From contig NZ_CP101823.1 of NCBI RefSeq assembly GCF_024498175.1, positions 124,001 to 188,000 of the forward strand: DNA of 64,000 nucleotides, written 5' to 3'. Shown piece after piece: positions 25,720 through 34,233 of the stretch (position 1 is the first letter of the stretch; each line of letters starts with the position of its first letter). The position numbers and the translations under genes were made by a program. Below the pieces are notes generated by a model. It was not told the DNA's origin. It worked only from the letters and a program-made list of their open reading frames with translations, and searched no databases. This stretch comes from Haloplanus salinarum. GTDB lineage: Archaea; Halobacteriota; Halobacteria; Halobacteriales; Haloferacaceae.

Positions 25720-27453
25720 TCAGAGCACCGTCCCGTGTTTCTTCTCCGGACGCTCCTTCTCGACCGTCTCGTAGAACCCGAAGCGGCCGACCAACTCCTC
25801 GCGCAGCGTACTCGGCGGCACGAGCTCGTCGATCACCACCTCGCTGGCCATCCGGTGGACGTCGATCCCCTCGCGGTACTCCTCGCGGAGTTCCGCCTCC
25901 CGTCGCTCGCGCTCCGCGGGATCGTCGATGTCGGCGAGCTTGCGGGCGTAGACGGCGTTGATCGCCGCCTCGGGACCCATGATGCCGATCTCGGCGCCCG
26001 GGAGCGCCAGCGTCGACTCGGTGTCGTAGGCCGGTCCCGACATCGCGTAGATGCCCGCGCCGTAGGCCTTCCGCACCACCACGCACTGTTTCGGCACCGT
26101 CGCCGCCGAGGTGGCGTAGATCATCTTCTTGCCCGCCTCCAGGATCCCCTCCTTCTCGACGCTCGATCCGGCCATGAACCCCGGCGTGTCACAGAGGTAG
26201 AGCAGGGGGATCCCGTAGGCGTCGCAGGTCCAGACGAACTCGGCGGCCTTCTCGGCGGCGTCGGGGAAGATGGCGCCCGCACGCCTCGCCGGCTGGTTGG
26301 CGACGACCCCGACCGGCCGGCCATCCAGACGGGCGAAGGCGGTGACGATCTCCGCGCCGTACTCCGATTTCAGCTCCAGCACCGACCCCTCGTCGGCGAG
26401 GCGGTCGAGCAGGTCCCGGACGTCGTAGGCCTTCCGCGGCGCCTCGGGCACCACGGCGTCGATACCGTCCGGCGACTTTGCCGGATCGCGGCCCTCGGTC
26501 CGCGGCGGATCGGCGTCGGCGTTGTCCGGGAGGTAAGCGAACAGTCGCGCAACGAGCGATCGGGCCTCGGACTCGTCGGCGGCGACCAGGTCCGCGCTCC
26601 CCGACTCGGCGGCGTGGACCCCGGGCCCGCCCAGTTCGTCCATGCTGATCTCCTCGCCGGTGACCATCTCGACCATGCGCGGCGAGGCGATGGCCATCGC
26701 CGACCCCTCGACCATGACCGTGAAGTCGGCGAAGACGGGGGTGTAGGCGGCGCCCGCGATACAGGGTCCGTACAGCACGCAGACCTGTGGCACCGCCCCC
26801 GAGAGCCGCGAGTGGTTGTAGTAGAACTTCCCGATCCCCTCGCGGTTGGCGAAAAAGCCCGTCTGCTGGTCGATCCGGCCCCCCGAGGAGTCCATCAGGT
26901 AGAGCACCGGCCGCCCCGTCTTGAGCGCCCGCTCCTGCATTCGGAGGAACTTCTCGACGCCCTTCTCGGCCATCGACCCCGCCTTGACCGTGTAGTCGTT
27001 GGCCATGAAGTGGACCGCCCGCCCCTCGAAGGTGGCGGCGCCGGTGATGAGGCCGTCCGCGGGGAGGCGGTCGCCGTCCCCCTCACCCGGGGCCGACGGG
27101 TGCCACGCGTCGAAGTTGGCGAACTTCCCGTCCTCGAAGGTGAGCCCCTCGGGGAACCAGCGGTCGAGGCGGTCGCGGACGAACAGCTTTCCGGCCTCCC
27201 GCTGTCGCTGTCGGTACGCCTCCGGTCCCCCGTCGAGGATATCCTCGATTTCGGCCCACAGAGCCGCCTCGCGGTCGGTCGGCCCCGCCGCGTCGTCGCC
27301 GTCCCGTCCCGTCCCGTCGGGCGGGTCGCTCTCGGCCACCGGCTCCCCGTCTCGGTCGGCGAACACGCGGACCCGCTCGCCGAACCGGGCCGCGAGCGCC
27401 CTGGCGATGGCTTCCGCCTCCGCGGCCGTCGTCCCGGCGACGCGAACGTCCAT
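25720..27453 (-). CDS. Acyl-CoA carboxylase, carboxyltransferase (beta) subunit
   Basis: Transfers CO2 from biotin to an acyl-CoA. The 577-residue protein has the two crotonase-like halves of PccB/MccB enzymes: MDSSGGRIDQQ and GPCIAGAAYTPVFAD in the first, and GVVANQPARRAGAIFPDAAEK, DTPGFMAGSSVEKEG and YAMSGPAYD in the second. About 90 extra N-terminal residues precede the core. The start is 1 nt after the stop of the acyl-CoA dehydrogenase gene, so the two are surely co-expressed. No biotin carboxylase gene is in the window; a shared one elsewhere must supply it. Confidence 0.92.
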   Translation of the reverse strand: MDVRVAGTTAAEAEAIARALAARFGERVRVFADRDGEPVAESDPPDGTGRDGDDAAGPTDREAALWAEIEDILDGGPEAYRQRQREAGKLFVRDRLDRWFPEGLTFEDGKFANFDAWHPSAPGEGDGDRLPADGLITGAATFEGRAVHFMANDYTVKAGSMAEKGVEKFLRMQERALKTGRPVLYLMDSSGGRIDQQTGFFANREGIGKFYYNHSRLSGAVPQVCVLYGPCIAGAAYTPVFADFTVMVEGSAMAIASPRMVEMVTGEEISMDELGGPGVHAAESGSADLVAADESEARSLVARLFAYLPDNADADPPRTEGRDPAKSPDGIDAVVPEAPRKAYDVRDLLDRLADEGSVLELKSEYGAEIVTAFARLDGRPVGVVANQPARRAGAIFPDAAEKAAEFVWTCDAYGIPLLYLCDTPGFMAGSSVEKEGILEAGKKMIYATSAATVPKQCVVVRKAYGAGIYAMSGPAYDTESTLALPGAEIGIMGPEAAINAVYARKLADIDDPAERERREAELREEYREGIDVHRMASEVVIDELVPPSTLREELVGRFGFYETVEKERPEKKHGTVL

Positions 27454-27454
27454 C

Positions 27455-28621
27455 TCAGTACGACCTCGGGAAGCCGATCTCGGTCGCGATGTGGTTGTAC
27501 GCCATCTGCTGGGTGACGGGCGCGAGGCGGGTGAGGTTGATCTCGCGCCACCACCGCTCGACGTCGTACTCCCTGGCGTACCCCCACCCGCCGAAGGCCT
27601 GCATGGCGTGGTAGACGGCGTCGATGCCCGCCTCCACCGCCGCGGCCTTCGCGACGTTGGCCTCGTAGCCGCAGTCCTCGCCACGGTCGAACAGCCACGA
27701 CGCCTTCCGTCGCATCAGGCGCGCCGTCTCGACGCCCGTGTAGGCCTTCGTGATCGGGAAGGAGACGCCCTGGTGGGTGCCGATGGGCGCGCCGAACACC
27801 TCGCGCTCGTTGGCGTAGTCGACGGCCTTCGAGACGGCGAGTTCGGCGACGCCCGTCGCGCCGGCCGCGAACCCGATCCGTTCGGGGTTGAGCGTCTCGA
27901 CCAGGTGCCACCAGCCGGCGTCCTCCTCGCCCAGCAGCGCCGTCTCGGGCACGTGGACGTCCTCGACGAACACCTCGCAGGACTTCGAGTAGTTGAGGGC
28001 GTGTTTGGGGATGGGCGACACCTCGATTCCGGGGTCGTCCATGTCGACGACGAAGAGGCTCAGCCCCTCGGTTGGTTTCGCCACCTCCTCGCGCGGCGTC
28101 GTGCGGGTGACGAGGATCATGTCGTCGGCGCGGTCGGCGAAGGTGATCCAGGCCTTCTTGCCGTTCAGGACGTACCCGTCGCCGTCGCGTTCGGCGCGCG
28201 TGCCGACGTTCAGCGTGTTCGTCCCCGCGTCGGGTTCGGTGATGGCGACGGAGAAGAGCCGGTCGCCCGCCGCCAGGTCGGGCAGGGACGCCTCCTTCTG
28301 GGCCTCGGTGCCCGACTCCCGGAGCGCGACGGCGGCCATGCCCGCGGTGACGACCAGATACCAGGTGCCGGCCATCCCACAGCCCTCGGCACACAGCGTC
28401 TCCATCGCCAGCCCCATCTCCTGGAGGCCCATGCCGGCGCCGCCGTACTCCTCGGGGACCAACAGCCCGTGGAAGCCCGCCTCGCCGAGTTCGTCCCAGA
28501 AGTCGGCGGCGAACTCGCCCGCTTGCTCGCGTTCGCGCCAGTACTCGGGGCCGTACTCGGCCGCGATGTCCTCGGCCGTCGATCGGATCAGCGCGTGTTC
28601 GGGTGGCGCTTCGAAGTCCAT
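27455..28621 (-). CDS. Acyl-CoA dehydrogenase
   Basis: An FAD enzyme that introduces the alpha-beta double bond into an acyl-CoA. The 388-residue protein has the family segments FSVAITEPDAGTN and NGKKAWITFADRAD and the C-terminal GGWGYAREYDVERWWREINL. The last two proline-rich and acidic motifs match the general ACAD fold. It is the first gene of an operon with a carboxylase beta subunit and probably a MaoC hydratase, an order that fits branched-chain or unusual acyl-CoA breakdown. Confidence 0.93.
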   Translation of the reverse strand: MDFEAPPEHALIRSTAEDIAAEYGPEYWREREQAGEFAADFWDELGEAGFHGLLVPEEYGGAGMGLQEMGLAMETLCAEGCGMAGTWYLVVTAGMAAVALRESGTEAQKEASLPDLAAGDRLFSVAITEPDAGTNTLNVGTRAERDGDGYVLNGKKAWITFADRADDMILVTRTTPREEVAKPTEGLSLFVVDMDDPGIEVSPIPKHALNYSKSCEVFVEDVHVPETALLGEEDAGWWHLVETLNPERIGFAAGATGVAELAVSKAVDYANEREVFGAPIGTHQGVSFPITKAYTGVETARLMRRKASWLFDRGEDCGYEANVAKAAAVEAGIDAVYHAMQAFGGWGYAREYDVERWWREINLTRLAPVTQQMAYNHIATEIGFPRSY

Positions 28622-28679
28622 ACGTCCGTTTCGGGGATCCGCAACCTATACTCTTGCCACGGGGTGACACGTGTCGGGG

Positions 28680-30437
28680 TCACAGGTCCGCGAGTTGCGA
28701 GCCGTTCAGCGCGAACTTGGCGTCGTCGCCGCCGCTCGGGACGATGGGATAGACGTCCTCCTCCGGAGCGACGTGTGCGTCCACGATCGACGGGCCGTCG
28801 TACTCGAGCGCCGCCCGAAGCGTCTCGGCCACCTCGTCGTCCGTCTCGAGGCGGAAGCCCTTGGCGCCGAACGCCTCCGCGAGCGTGTCGAACTCCGGAA
28901 CCCAGGAGTACTCCGAGGCCATCCGGCGGCCGTCGAAGAAGGCGTCCTGCCACTGCCGGACCATTCCGATCGCCGCGTTGTTGAGGACGACCACCGTGAC
29001 GTCGAGGTCCTCCCGGACCGCGACGGCGAGTTCCTGGACCGACATCAGGAAGGAGCCGTCGCCCTCGAAGCAGACGACCGACCGGTCGTCGGCCGCGGCG
29101 AGGCGCGCGCCGATGGCCGCCGGGAGTCCGTACCCCATCGTCCCCAACCCGTGGGAGGAGACCCACGTCCGGGGGTGCCGGAACGTCCAGTACTGCATCG
29201 CCCACATCTGGTGTTGGCCGACACCCGTCGTGACGATCGCGTCTTCGGGCGTCAGCGCGTCCGTCGCCTCGACGACGAACTGCGGTTTCAGGGGGCCGTC
29301 CTCGGCGGTCCTGTAGTCCATCGCGTACTCGTCTCTCCACTCCTCGCACGCCGTACGCCACGCGGCCGCGTCGGGCGACCGGGGCGTCGCATCGCGGAGT
29401 TGGTCGAGCACCGTCGCCGCGTCGCCGACGAGCGGGTGGTCCGCGTGCACGTTCTTGTCGATCTCCGCGGGGTCGATGTCGACGTGGACCACCGTCGCTC
29501 CCGGTGCGAACGTCTCGACGCCGCCGGTGAGTCGGTCGTCGAAGCGCGTCCCGACGGCGAGCAACACGTCGCAGTGCTGGAGGGCCATGTTGGCGTAGCC
29601 GGTGCCGTGCATGCCCGCGACGCCCATCGAGAGGGCGTGATCCTCGGGGAACGAGCCGAGTCCCGGCATCGTCGTCACGACCGGCAGGCCGAACTCGGTC
29701 GCCACCGCCCGGAGTTCACCCCACGCCTCGCCCTTGATCACGCCGCCGCCGGCGAGGACGACGGGACGCTCGGCGCCCGCGAGGGCGGCCGCGGCCGCGT
29801 CGACCCGGGCGCCGTCGGCCGCATCGGGCACCTCGACGTGGGCGGGGCGTGGGGGGTCGCCGGGCGTCCACTCGGCGGGTGCCTGCGTGACGTCTTTCGG
29901 GAGGTCGACCAGCGTCGGCCCCGGCCGGCCGTCGCGGGCGAGCGCGAACGCCTCGCCGACGTCGTCACCCACCGTATCGGGATCGGTCGCGAAGTAGTTC
30001 GTCTTCGTGATCGGTTCGGTCACGCCCGTCGTGTCCGTCTCCTGGAAGGCGTCCTTGCCGACTAGCGTCGACGGGGCCTGCCCGGTCAGGGCGACCACCG
30101 GATCGGAGTCCATGTCGGCGTCGGCCAGCCCGGTGACGAGGTTGGTGGCGCCGGGGCCGGAGGTGGCCAGACAGACCCCCGGCGTGCCGGTGACGGTGCC
30201 GTAGGCGTCGGCGGCGTGGGCCGCGGACTGTTCGTGGCCCATGACGACGTGTTCGATGTCGGCGTGATACAGGGCGTCGTAGACGGGCATGATGGCCCCG
30301 CCCTGTACCCCGAACGCGTGGTCGACGCCGGCGGCTTCGAGCGCCGCGACGACGGCGTCGGCACCGCTCGTGATCGGTCGCGTGGCTGTGGTCGATTCCT
30401 CCGCTGGGTCTTGCTGGACTGAAACGTGTTCTGTCAT
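28680..30437 (-). CDS. ilvB: Acetolactate synthase large (catalytic) subunit
   Basis: Joins two pyruvates, or pyruvate and 2-oxobutyrate, in the Val/Leu/Ile pathway. The 585-residue ThDP/FAD enzyme has the catalytic Glu in MGHEQSAAHAADAYG, AVGTRFDDRLTGG, GQHQMWAMQYW, SSHGLGTMGYGLPAAIGA and the ThDP motif GDGSFLMSVQEL. No ilvN or ilvC lies downstream; an acyl-CoA dehydrogenase follows 58 bp later. A 260-bp leader with a candidate leader peptide precedes it. Confidence 0.93.
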   Translation of the reverse strand: MTEHVSVQQDPAEESTTATRPITSGADAVVAALEAAGVDHAFGVQGGAIMPVYDALYHADIEHVVMGHEQSAAHAADAYGTVTGTPGVCLATSGPGATNLVTGLADADMDSDPVVALTGQAPSTLVGKDAFQETDTTGVTEPITKTNYFATDPDTVGDDVGEAFALARDGRPGPTLVDLPKDVTQAPAEWTPGDPPRPAHVEVPDAADGARVDAAAAALAGAERPVVLAGGGVIKGEAWGELRAVATEFGLPVVTTMPGLGSFPEDHALSMGVAGMHGTGYANMALQHCDVLLAVGTRFDDRLTGGVETFAPGATVVHVDIDPAEIDKNVHADHPLVGDAATVLDQLRDATPRSPDAAAWRTACEEWRDEYAMDYRTAEDGPLKPQFVVEATDALTPEDAIVTTGVGQHQMWAMQYWTFRHPRTWVSSHGLGTMGYGLPAAIGARLAAADDRSVVCFEGDGSFLMSVQELAVAVREDLDVTVVVLNNAAIGMVRQWQDAFFDGRRMASEYSWVPEFDTLAEAFGAKGFRLETDDEVAETLRAALEYDGPSIVDAHVAPEEDVYPIVPSGGDDAKFALNGSQLADL

Positions 30438-30531
30438 GTGGGTCGTGTGGCGACGGCGTCACGGTGGCGCGGCGACGCCGATGGTCGGGGGTCGTTGCGG
30501 ACGGGACGGATTCGAGGAGAGAGGATGTTGT

Positions 30532-30547
30532 GGGGCTACTGAGCCCC
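30532..30547 (-). promoter_or_regulatory. Hairpin over the ilvB leader-peptide stop codon
   Basis: The minus strand reads GGGGCT-CAGT-AGCCCC, a 6-bp stem with a 4-nt loop containing the TAG stop of the leader peptide. A CT-rich stretch (CATCCTCTCTCCTCG) begins 5 nt after it. It could act as an attenuator or RNA switch for ilvB. Confidence 0.4.
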
Positions 30548-30613
30548 GATAATCGCGACGATGGACACACCACTGTCGGCCGGCGGCCGTCCGGGTGTGG
30601 TGGACCGTGTCAT
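30536..30613 (-). CDS. Candidate ilvB leader peptide (25 residues, Val/Ile-rich)
   Basis: An ATG-to-TAG ORF with no Shine-Dalgarno site, reading VSIVAII at residues 16-22. Five of these seven residues are branched-chain, the products of the pathway that ilvB serves. A TATA-like box about 30 nt upstream predicts transcription within a few nt of this ATG, so the ORF would be the leaderless start of the ilvB mRNA. The ilvB ATG lies 98 nt after its stop. It is too short to prove as a gene by sequence alone. Confidence 0.5.
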   Translation of the reverse strand: MTRSTTPGRPPADSGVSIVAIIGAQ

Positions 30614-30638
30614 CTGTCAACTCACATGGCTGGCGCAG

Positions 30639-30646
30639 GTATTAAG
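30639..30646 (-). promoter_or_regulatory. TATA box of the ilvB transcript
   Basis: The minus strand reads CTTAATAC, preceded by purine-rich CGGAAG as a possible BRE. It is centred about 30 nt before the leader-peptide ATG (30613), giving an ilvB leader of about 180 nt. Confidence 0.5.
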
Positions 30647-30697
30647 CTTCCGCTCGGCGCGGCGCCGGCCCCAGTCTTTTGCCCCCCCAACGAGGCC

Positions 30698-31711
30698 ATG
30701 GGCGAGGATCACTCCGGCGATACGCTGCGCGCTCGCGCCGGCGAGAGCCGAACCAAACTCCGGTTCCTGCTGGAGGCCGACCGTCGCCTCATCGTCGCGG
30801 GGCTGGTCGTCGTGGCGTTTCTCGTCTTGCTCGTGACCGGCACCTATCTCCCGGGTGCGGAGGGGACCCTCCGCGAGAGCGACTCGATCGACACCCTCTT
30901 CCAGGGCTTACTCACCGCGACGATCACCGGTGTGACGCTGGTGTTGACGCTCAACCAACTCGTGCTCTCCCAGGAACTGGGGCCCCTCGGCGACCAGCGC
31001 GACCGGATGCGTGGTGCCCTCGACTTCCGCGAGGACACCGCCGAGATGCTCGGCGCCCCGGTCAGTCCCGCCTGCCCCTCGGAGTTCCTGCGTGCGCTCG
31101 TCGAACTCGCCGGCCAGCGCGCCAGGGCCCTCGGCGAGACGGTCGAAGACGGTGACGACGGCTACGACGCGGTGCGTAATCTCACCGAAGGCCTGACCGA
31201 GAACGCGACGTAGGTCGCCGACGACCTGCACGGCGCCCAGTTCGGCGGGTTCGACGTGCTCTCGGCGGTGCTGGACTTCAACTACTCGTGGAAGCTGTTC
31301 ACCGCCCAGCGTATCCGCAACCGCTACGACGTCTCCGACGAGACCCGCGACGCGCTTGACCGGTTCGTCGACACGCTCGAACTGTTCGGCCCCGCGCGCG
31401 AACACTTCAAGACGCTCTACTTCCAGTGGGAACTCATCGACCTCTCGGAGAGCATCTTCGCGGTCACGATTCCCGCACTGCTCGTCGCGGCCTGCATGAT
31501 CGCCTTCTTCGATCCGACGAGCTACCCCGGCGTTCTGGTGCCGGTCGTCGCCCTGGCCACCACGGTGTCGGTACTCCCCTTTCTCGTCTTGCTGGTCTAC
31601 GTCATCCGCATCGCGACGGTGGCGAAACACACGCTCTCGATCGGTCCGTTCATCCTGCAGGAGGCGGAGGGAATCGAGGAGGTGTCGTGGGCCGACGACG
31701 AGTCCCGTTAG
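30698..31711 (+). pseudogene. Haloarchaeal membrane-protein gene interrupted by an in-frame TAG
   Basis: One reading frame, 337 codons plus stop, codes for a four-helix membrane protein. Two helices lie near residues 29-50 and 70-95, and two near the C-terminus (FAVTIPALLVAACMIAFF and VLVPVVALATTVSVLPFL). It is broken at codon 172 by TAG (31211-31213). The frame stays open and protein-like on both sides with no shift. A single base change is enough to explain the TAG. Re-initiation at the GTG at 31256 could give a second fragment, but this is less likely. Confidence 0.7.
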
Positions 31712-31856
31712 CCTTTAGCCACCAACGGTGCAACCCCGCAGAATGACTACGCAGGCGCTCCAGTACCGTGATCTCGCGGTCGTCACCGGGCTGGAGGTTC
31801 ACACCAGTTCGAGACCGGCACGAATTTGCTCCGTGGCTGTTCGACCGAGGCGGCCG
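31695..31856 (+). repeat. Direct-repeat copy 1: end of the membrane gene plus the gatB 5' region
   Basis: Matches 32595-32757 at an exact 900-nt offset for about 105 nt with roughly nine differences, then with a 1-nt deletion. It covers the DESR-stop end of the membrane gene, the gatB promoter and the first codons of gatB. Confidence 0.85.
31743..31856 (+). pseudogene. 5' fragment of gatB, frameshifted
   Basis: Begins MTTQALQYRDLAVVTGLEVH, nearly the same as the start of true GatB. It then shifts frame because of a 1-nt deletion near 31805 and ends within about 20 codons. It cannot make a functional subunit. The matching intact gene starts exactly 900 nt later. Confidence 0.8.
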
Positions 31857-31863
31857 TGAAGGG

Positions 31864-32493
31864 TCAGTCGTTGTCAATCTCCAGCGTACCCGAGTCGGTT
31901 TCGTCGCCGTTGATTCCGACGGTGACGGCGTAGTCACCCGCGCCGTCGGGGTTATCCACCTCCTCGAACTCCACGATCAACGCGTCGCCGCCCTCCAGGT
32001 TGTAGTTCCCCGATAGCTCGATCGTGATCGTGTTCCCGCCGTCGGAGACTTTCACCCCGTCGTCGGGTGGACAACACTCCACGTCGTCGGTCGCGTCGAC
32101 CTCGATGTCGCCGTCGCGATCCTCGTCGATCCCGACGGTCTCGATGTCCTCGCGTTCGTCCACCCCCGTGACGCTCGCCGATCCGTCGGGATATTCGACG
32201 ACCACGCTGTTCAGGGAGTTGCCGGCAGCGTCGGCACCCGTCGCGATAGTGTAGTTCACCACGTGCACCGTGTTTTCGTCCGGATCGTCGTCGCGCGCCC
32301 AGATCAGTTCGGATCGGTAGCTGTCGTTCCACCCCCCAGCTCCCCGGTCGTCGGTCAGATCGCCCACCTGATCGCGCTCACGGTCGAAGTCGGCCATCTG
32401 CGTCGCCCCGGCGGCGAACATCGAGGCCAGCAGGAGGGTGATGACGATCACGACGACCGTCCCCACGAGCGGGGAGATCCCTCGGCGGTTCAT
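31864..32493 (-). CDS. Type IV pilin-like protein
   Basis: A 209-residue pilin with a class III signal: MNRRG-ISPLVGTVVVIVI, cleaved after Gly by the prepilin peptidase PibD. The following hydrophobic helix builds the pilus core. The mature part is acidic and Thr/Ser-rich with one CC pair (VECCPPDD). It would form an adhesion or surface pilus subunit. It lies antisense between the two copies of the gatB-start repeat, so it seems to have been inserted there. No other pilus genes are nearby. Confidence 0.9.
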   Translation of the reverse strand: MNRRGISPLVGTVVVIVITLLLASMFAAGATQMADFDRERDQVGDLTDDRGAGGWNDSYRSELIWARDDDPDENTVHVVNYTIATGADAAGNSLNSVVVEYPDGSASVTGVDEREDIETVGIDEDRDGDIEVDATDDVECCPPDDGVKVSDGGNTITIELSGNYNLEGGDALIVEFEEVDNPDGAGDYAVTVGINGDETDSGTLEIDND

Positions 32494-32594
32494 CGTCCTG
32501 ACTTGGGGGCCCCATCGGCAACAAAGCCACGATCGGTTCTCAGTAGTGAAAACGAACCGCTCTCCACCGGCCTGTCCTGCGCGACAGCGACTGT

Positions 32595-32757
32595 CCGACG
32601 AGTCCCGTTAGCCTTTAGCCACCGCCGGTACAACCCCGCACAATGACTGCGCAGGCGCTCCAGCAACGTGATCTCGCGGTCGTCATCGGGCTGGAGGTCC
32701 ACGTCCAGCTCGAGACCGACACGAAGATCTTCTGTGGCTGTTCGACCGAGTCGGCCG
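32595..32757 (+). repeat. Direct-repeat copy 2, containing the true gatB start
   Basis: Holds a copy of the last codons of the upstream membrane gene (GACGAGTCCCGTTAG) although that gene ends 900 nt earlier. It continues through the gatB promoter and start. This shows that the sequence was duplicated and split around the pilin gene. Confidence 0.85.
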
Positions 32758-34133
32758 ACGACGAGGGGCCCAACACCCGGACCTGTCCCGTCTGTCTGGG
32801 CCTGCCCGGTGCCCTCCCGGTCCTCAACGAGGCGGCCGTCGAGGCCGCGGTGAAGGTGGGGAAGGCGCTCGACGCCGAGGTCGCCGAGGAGACCCGGTTC
32901 CACCGCAAGAACTACTACTACCCCGACCTGCCGAAGAACTTCCAGATCACGCAGTACGACGCACCGATCTGTGCCGACGGCTCCCTGGAGGTGAGCGTCG
33001 AGGACGAGCGCCGCGAGGTCGGCATCGGCCGTGCGCACCTCGAGGAGGACCCCGGGAGCCTCCAGCACGAGGGCGGCAACATCGAGACGGCCGAGCACAC
33101 GCTCGTCGACTACAACCGCGCGGGCACGCCGCTGATGGAAATCGTCACCGAGCCCGACTTCCGGGGGCCGGCCGAGGTCCGGGCTTTCCTCGCGAAACTG
33201 GAGGAGGTCCTGGAGTACCTCGGCGTCTTCGACGCCTCGCGCGACGGCAGCCTCCGGATCGACGCCAACATCTCGCTGGTCCCGGCCGACGAGATGGACG
33301 GCGACGGCGACGTCGACGAGGCGGCGCTCGAAGCGGCCAACCGCACCGAGGTGAAGAACATCTCCAGTCACAAGGGCGCGGAGCAGGCACTGGCCTACGA
33401 GGTGACCCGCCAGAAGAACGCCGTCGAGCGCGGGCGAGAGATCGAACAGGAGACGCGCCACTGGGACGAGAGCCGGGGGATCACCGTCTCCATGCGCTCG
33501 AAGGAGGAGGAGAAGGACTACCGCTACTTCCGCGAGGCGGACCTCCCGCCCCTGCAGGTCGCGGACTGGAAGGAGCGGATTCCGATCCCGGAGCTGCCGG
33601 ACGCGCGCCGCGAGCGCTTCCGCGAGGAGTACGGGCTCGACCCCGAGGCGGCGTCGAAGCTCACGTCGACCAAGGAGGTGGCCGACTTCTTCGAGACCGT
33701 CGCGGACCGCTTCGATCCCGGCCTCGCGGCGACGTGGGTCGCCGACGACCTGCTGGGCGAACTCAACTACCGCGACATGCGGGTCACGGACGTCGAGGGG
33801 CGACTCGACGAGTTCGCCCGCCTGATCGAACTCGTCGACGCCGACGAGATCACGGAGAAGAACGCCCGCGAGGTGGTGTTGCGGACGATGCTCGACGAGG
33901 GCGAGGACCCGGACACCGTCGTCGAGCGCGAGGGACTGGGCAAGGCGGGCGACGACGCCGTCGCCGCCGCCGTCGACGCGGCCATCGAGGAGAACCCCGA
34001 CGCCGTCGAGGACTACCACGACGGCGAGGGTGGCGCCCTCAACTTCCTCGTCGGGCAGGTGATGAGCAAGACCGGCGGGAGCGCCGACCCCGGGACGGTC
34101 AACGGCCTGCTCCGCGAGCGCCTGGACGAGTGA
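32643..34133 (+). CDS. gatB: Asp-tRNA(Asn)/Glu-tRNA(Gln) amidotransferase subunit B
   Basis: Binds misacylated tRNA and ATP in the GatCAB amidotransferase, which makes Asn-tRNA (and in some organisms Gln-tRNA) from Asp- or Glu-tRNA. The 496-residue protein has the family N-terminus VVIGLEVHVQLETDTKIFC and the zinc-site segments NTRTCPVCLGLPG and NYYYPDLPKNFQITQYD. A C-terminal tail domain contains LNFLVGQVMSKTGG. Work on Haloferax volcanii shows tRNA-dependent Asn formation, so Asn-tRNA is a likely product. A diverged copy of its 5' end lies 900 nt upstream. Confidence 0.95.
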   Translation: MTAQALQQRDLAVVIGLEVHVQLETDTKIFCGCSTESADDEGPNTRTCPVCLGLPGALPVLNEAAVEAAVKVGKALDAEVAEETRFHRKNYYYPDLPKNFQITQYDAPICADGSLEVSVEDERREVGIGRAHLEEDPGSLQHEGGNIETAEHTLVDYNRAGTPLMEIVTEPDFRGPAEVRAFLAKLEEVLEYLGVFDASRDGSLRIDANISLVPADEMDGDGDVDEAALEAANRTEVKNISSHKGAEQALAYEVTRQKNAVERGREIEQETRHWDESRGITVSMRSKEEEKDYRYFREADLPPLQVADWKERIPIPELPDARRERFREEYGLDPEAASKLTSTKEVADFFETVADRFDPGLAATWVADDLLGELNYRDMRVTDVEGRLDEFARLIELVDADEITEKNAREVVLRTMLDEGEDPDTVVEREGLGKAGDDAVAAAVDAAIEENPDAVEDYHDGEGGALNFLVGQVMSKTGGSADPGTVNGLLRERLDE

Positions 34134-34233
34134 GCGGCCGCGGGGGCGCTCCGTGTCCCCAGTTCACACCACTCACGTCCGGTGATTACGCCCCACGAAA
34201 GCTTTAGGCGTGCCCTCGGCGTACGGCAGGTCG

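Noticed and set aside
31211-31213. TAG as a pyrrolysine codon
   Set aside because: No Pyl genes or context are visible and haloarchaea normally lack the system; a nonsense change is simpler.
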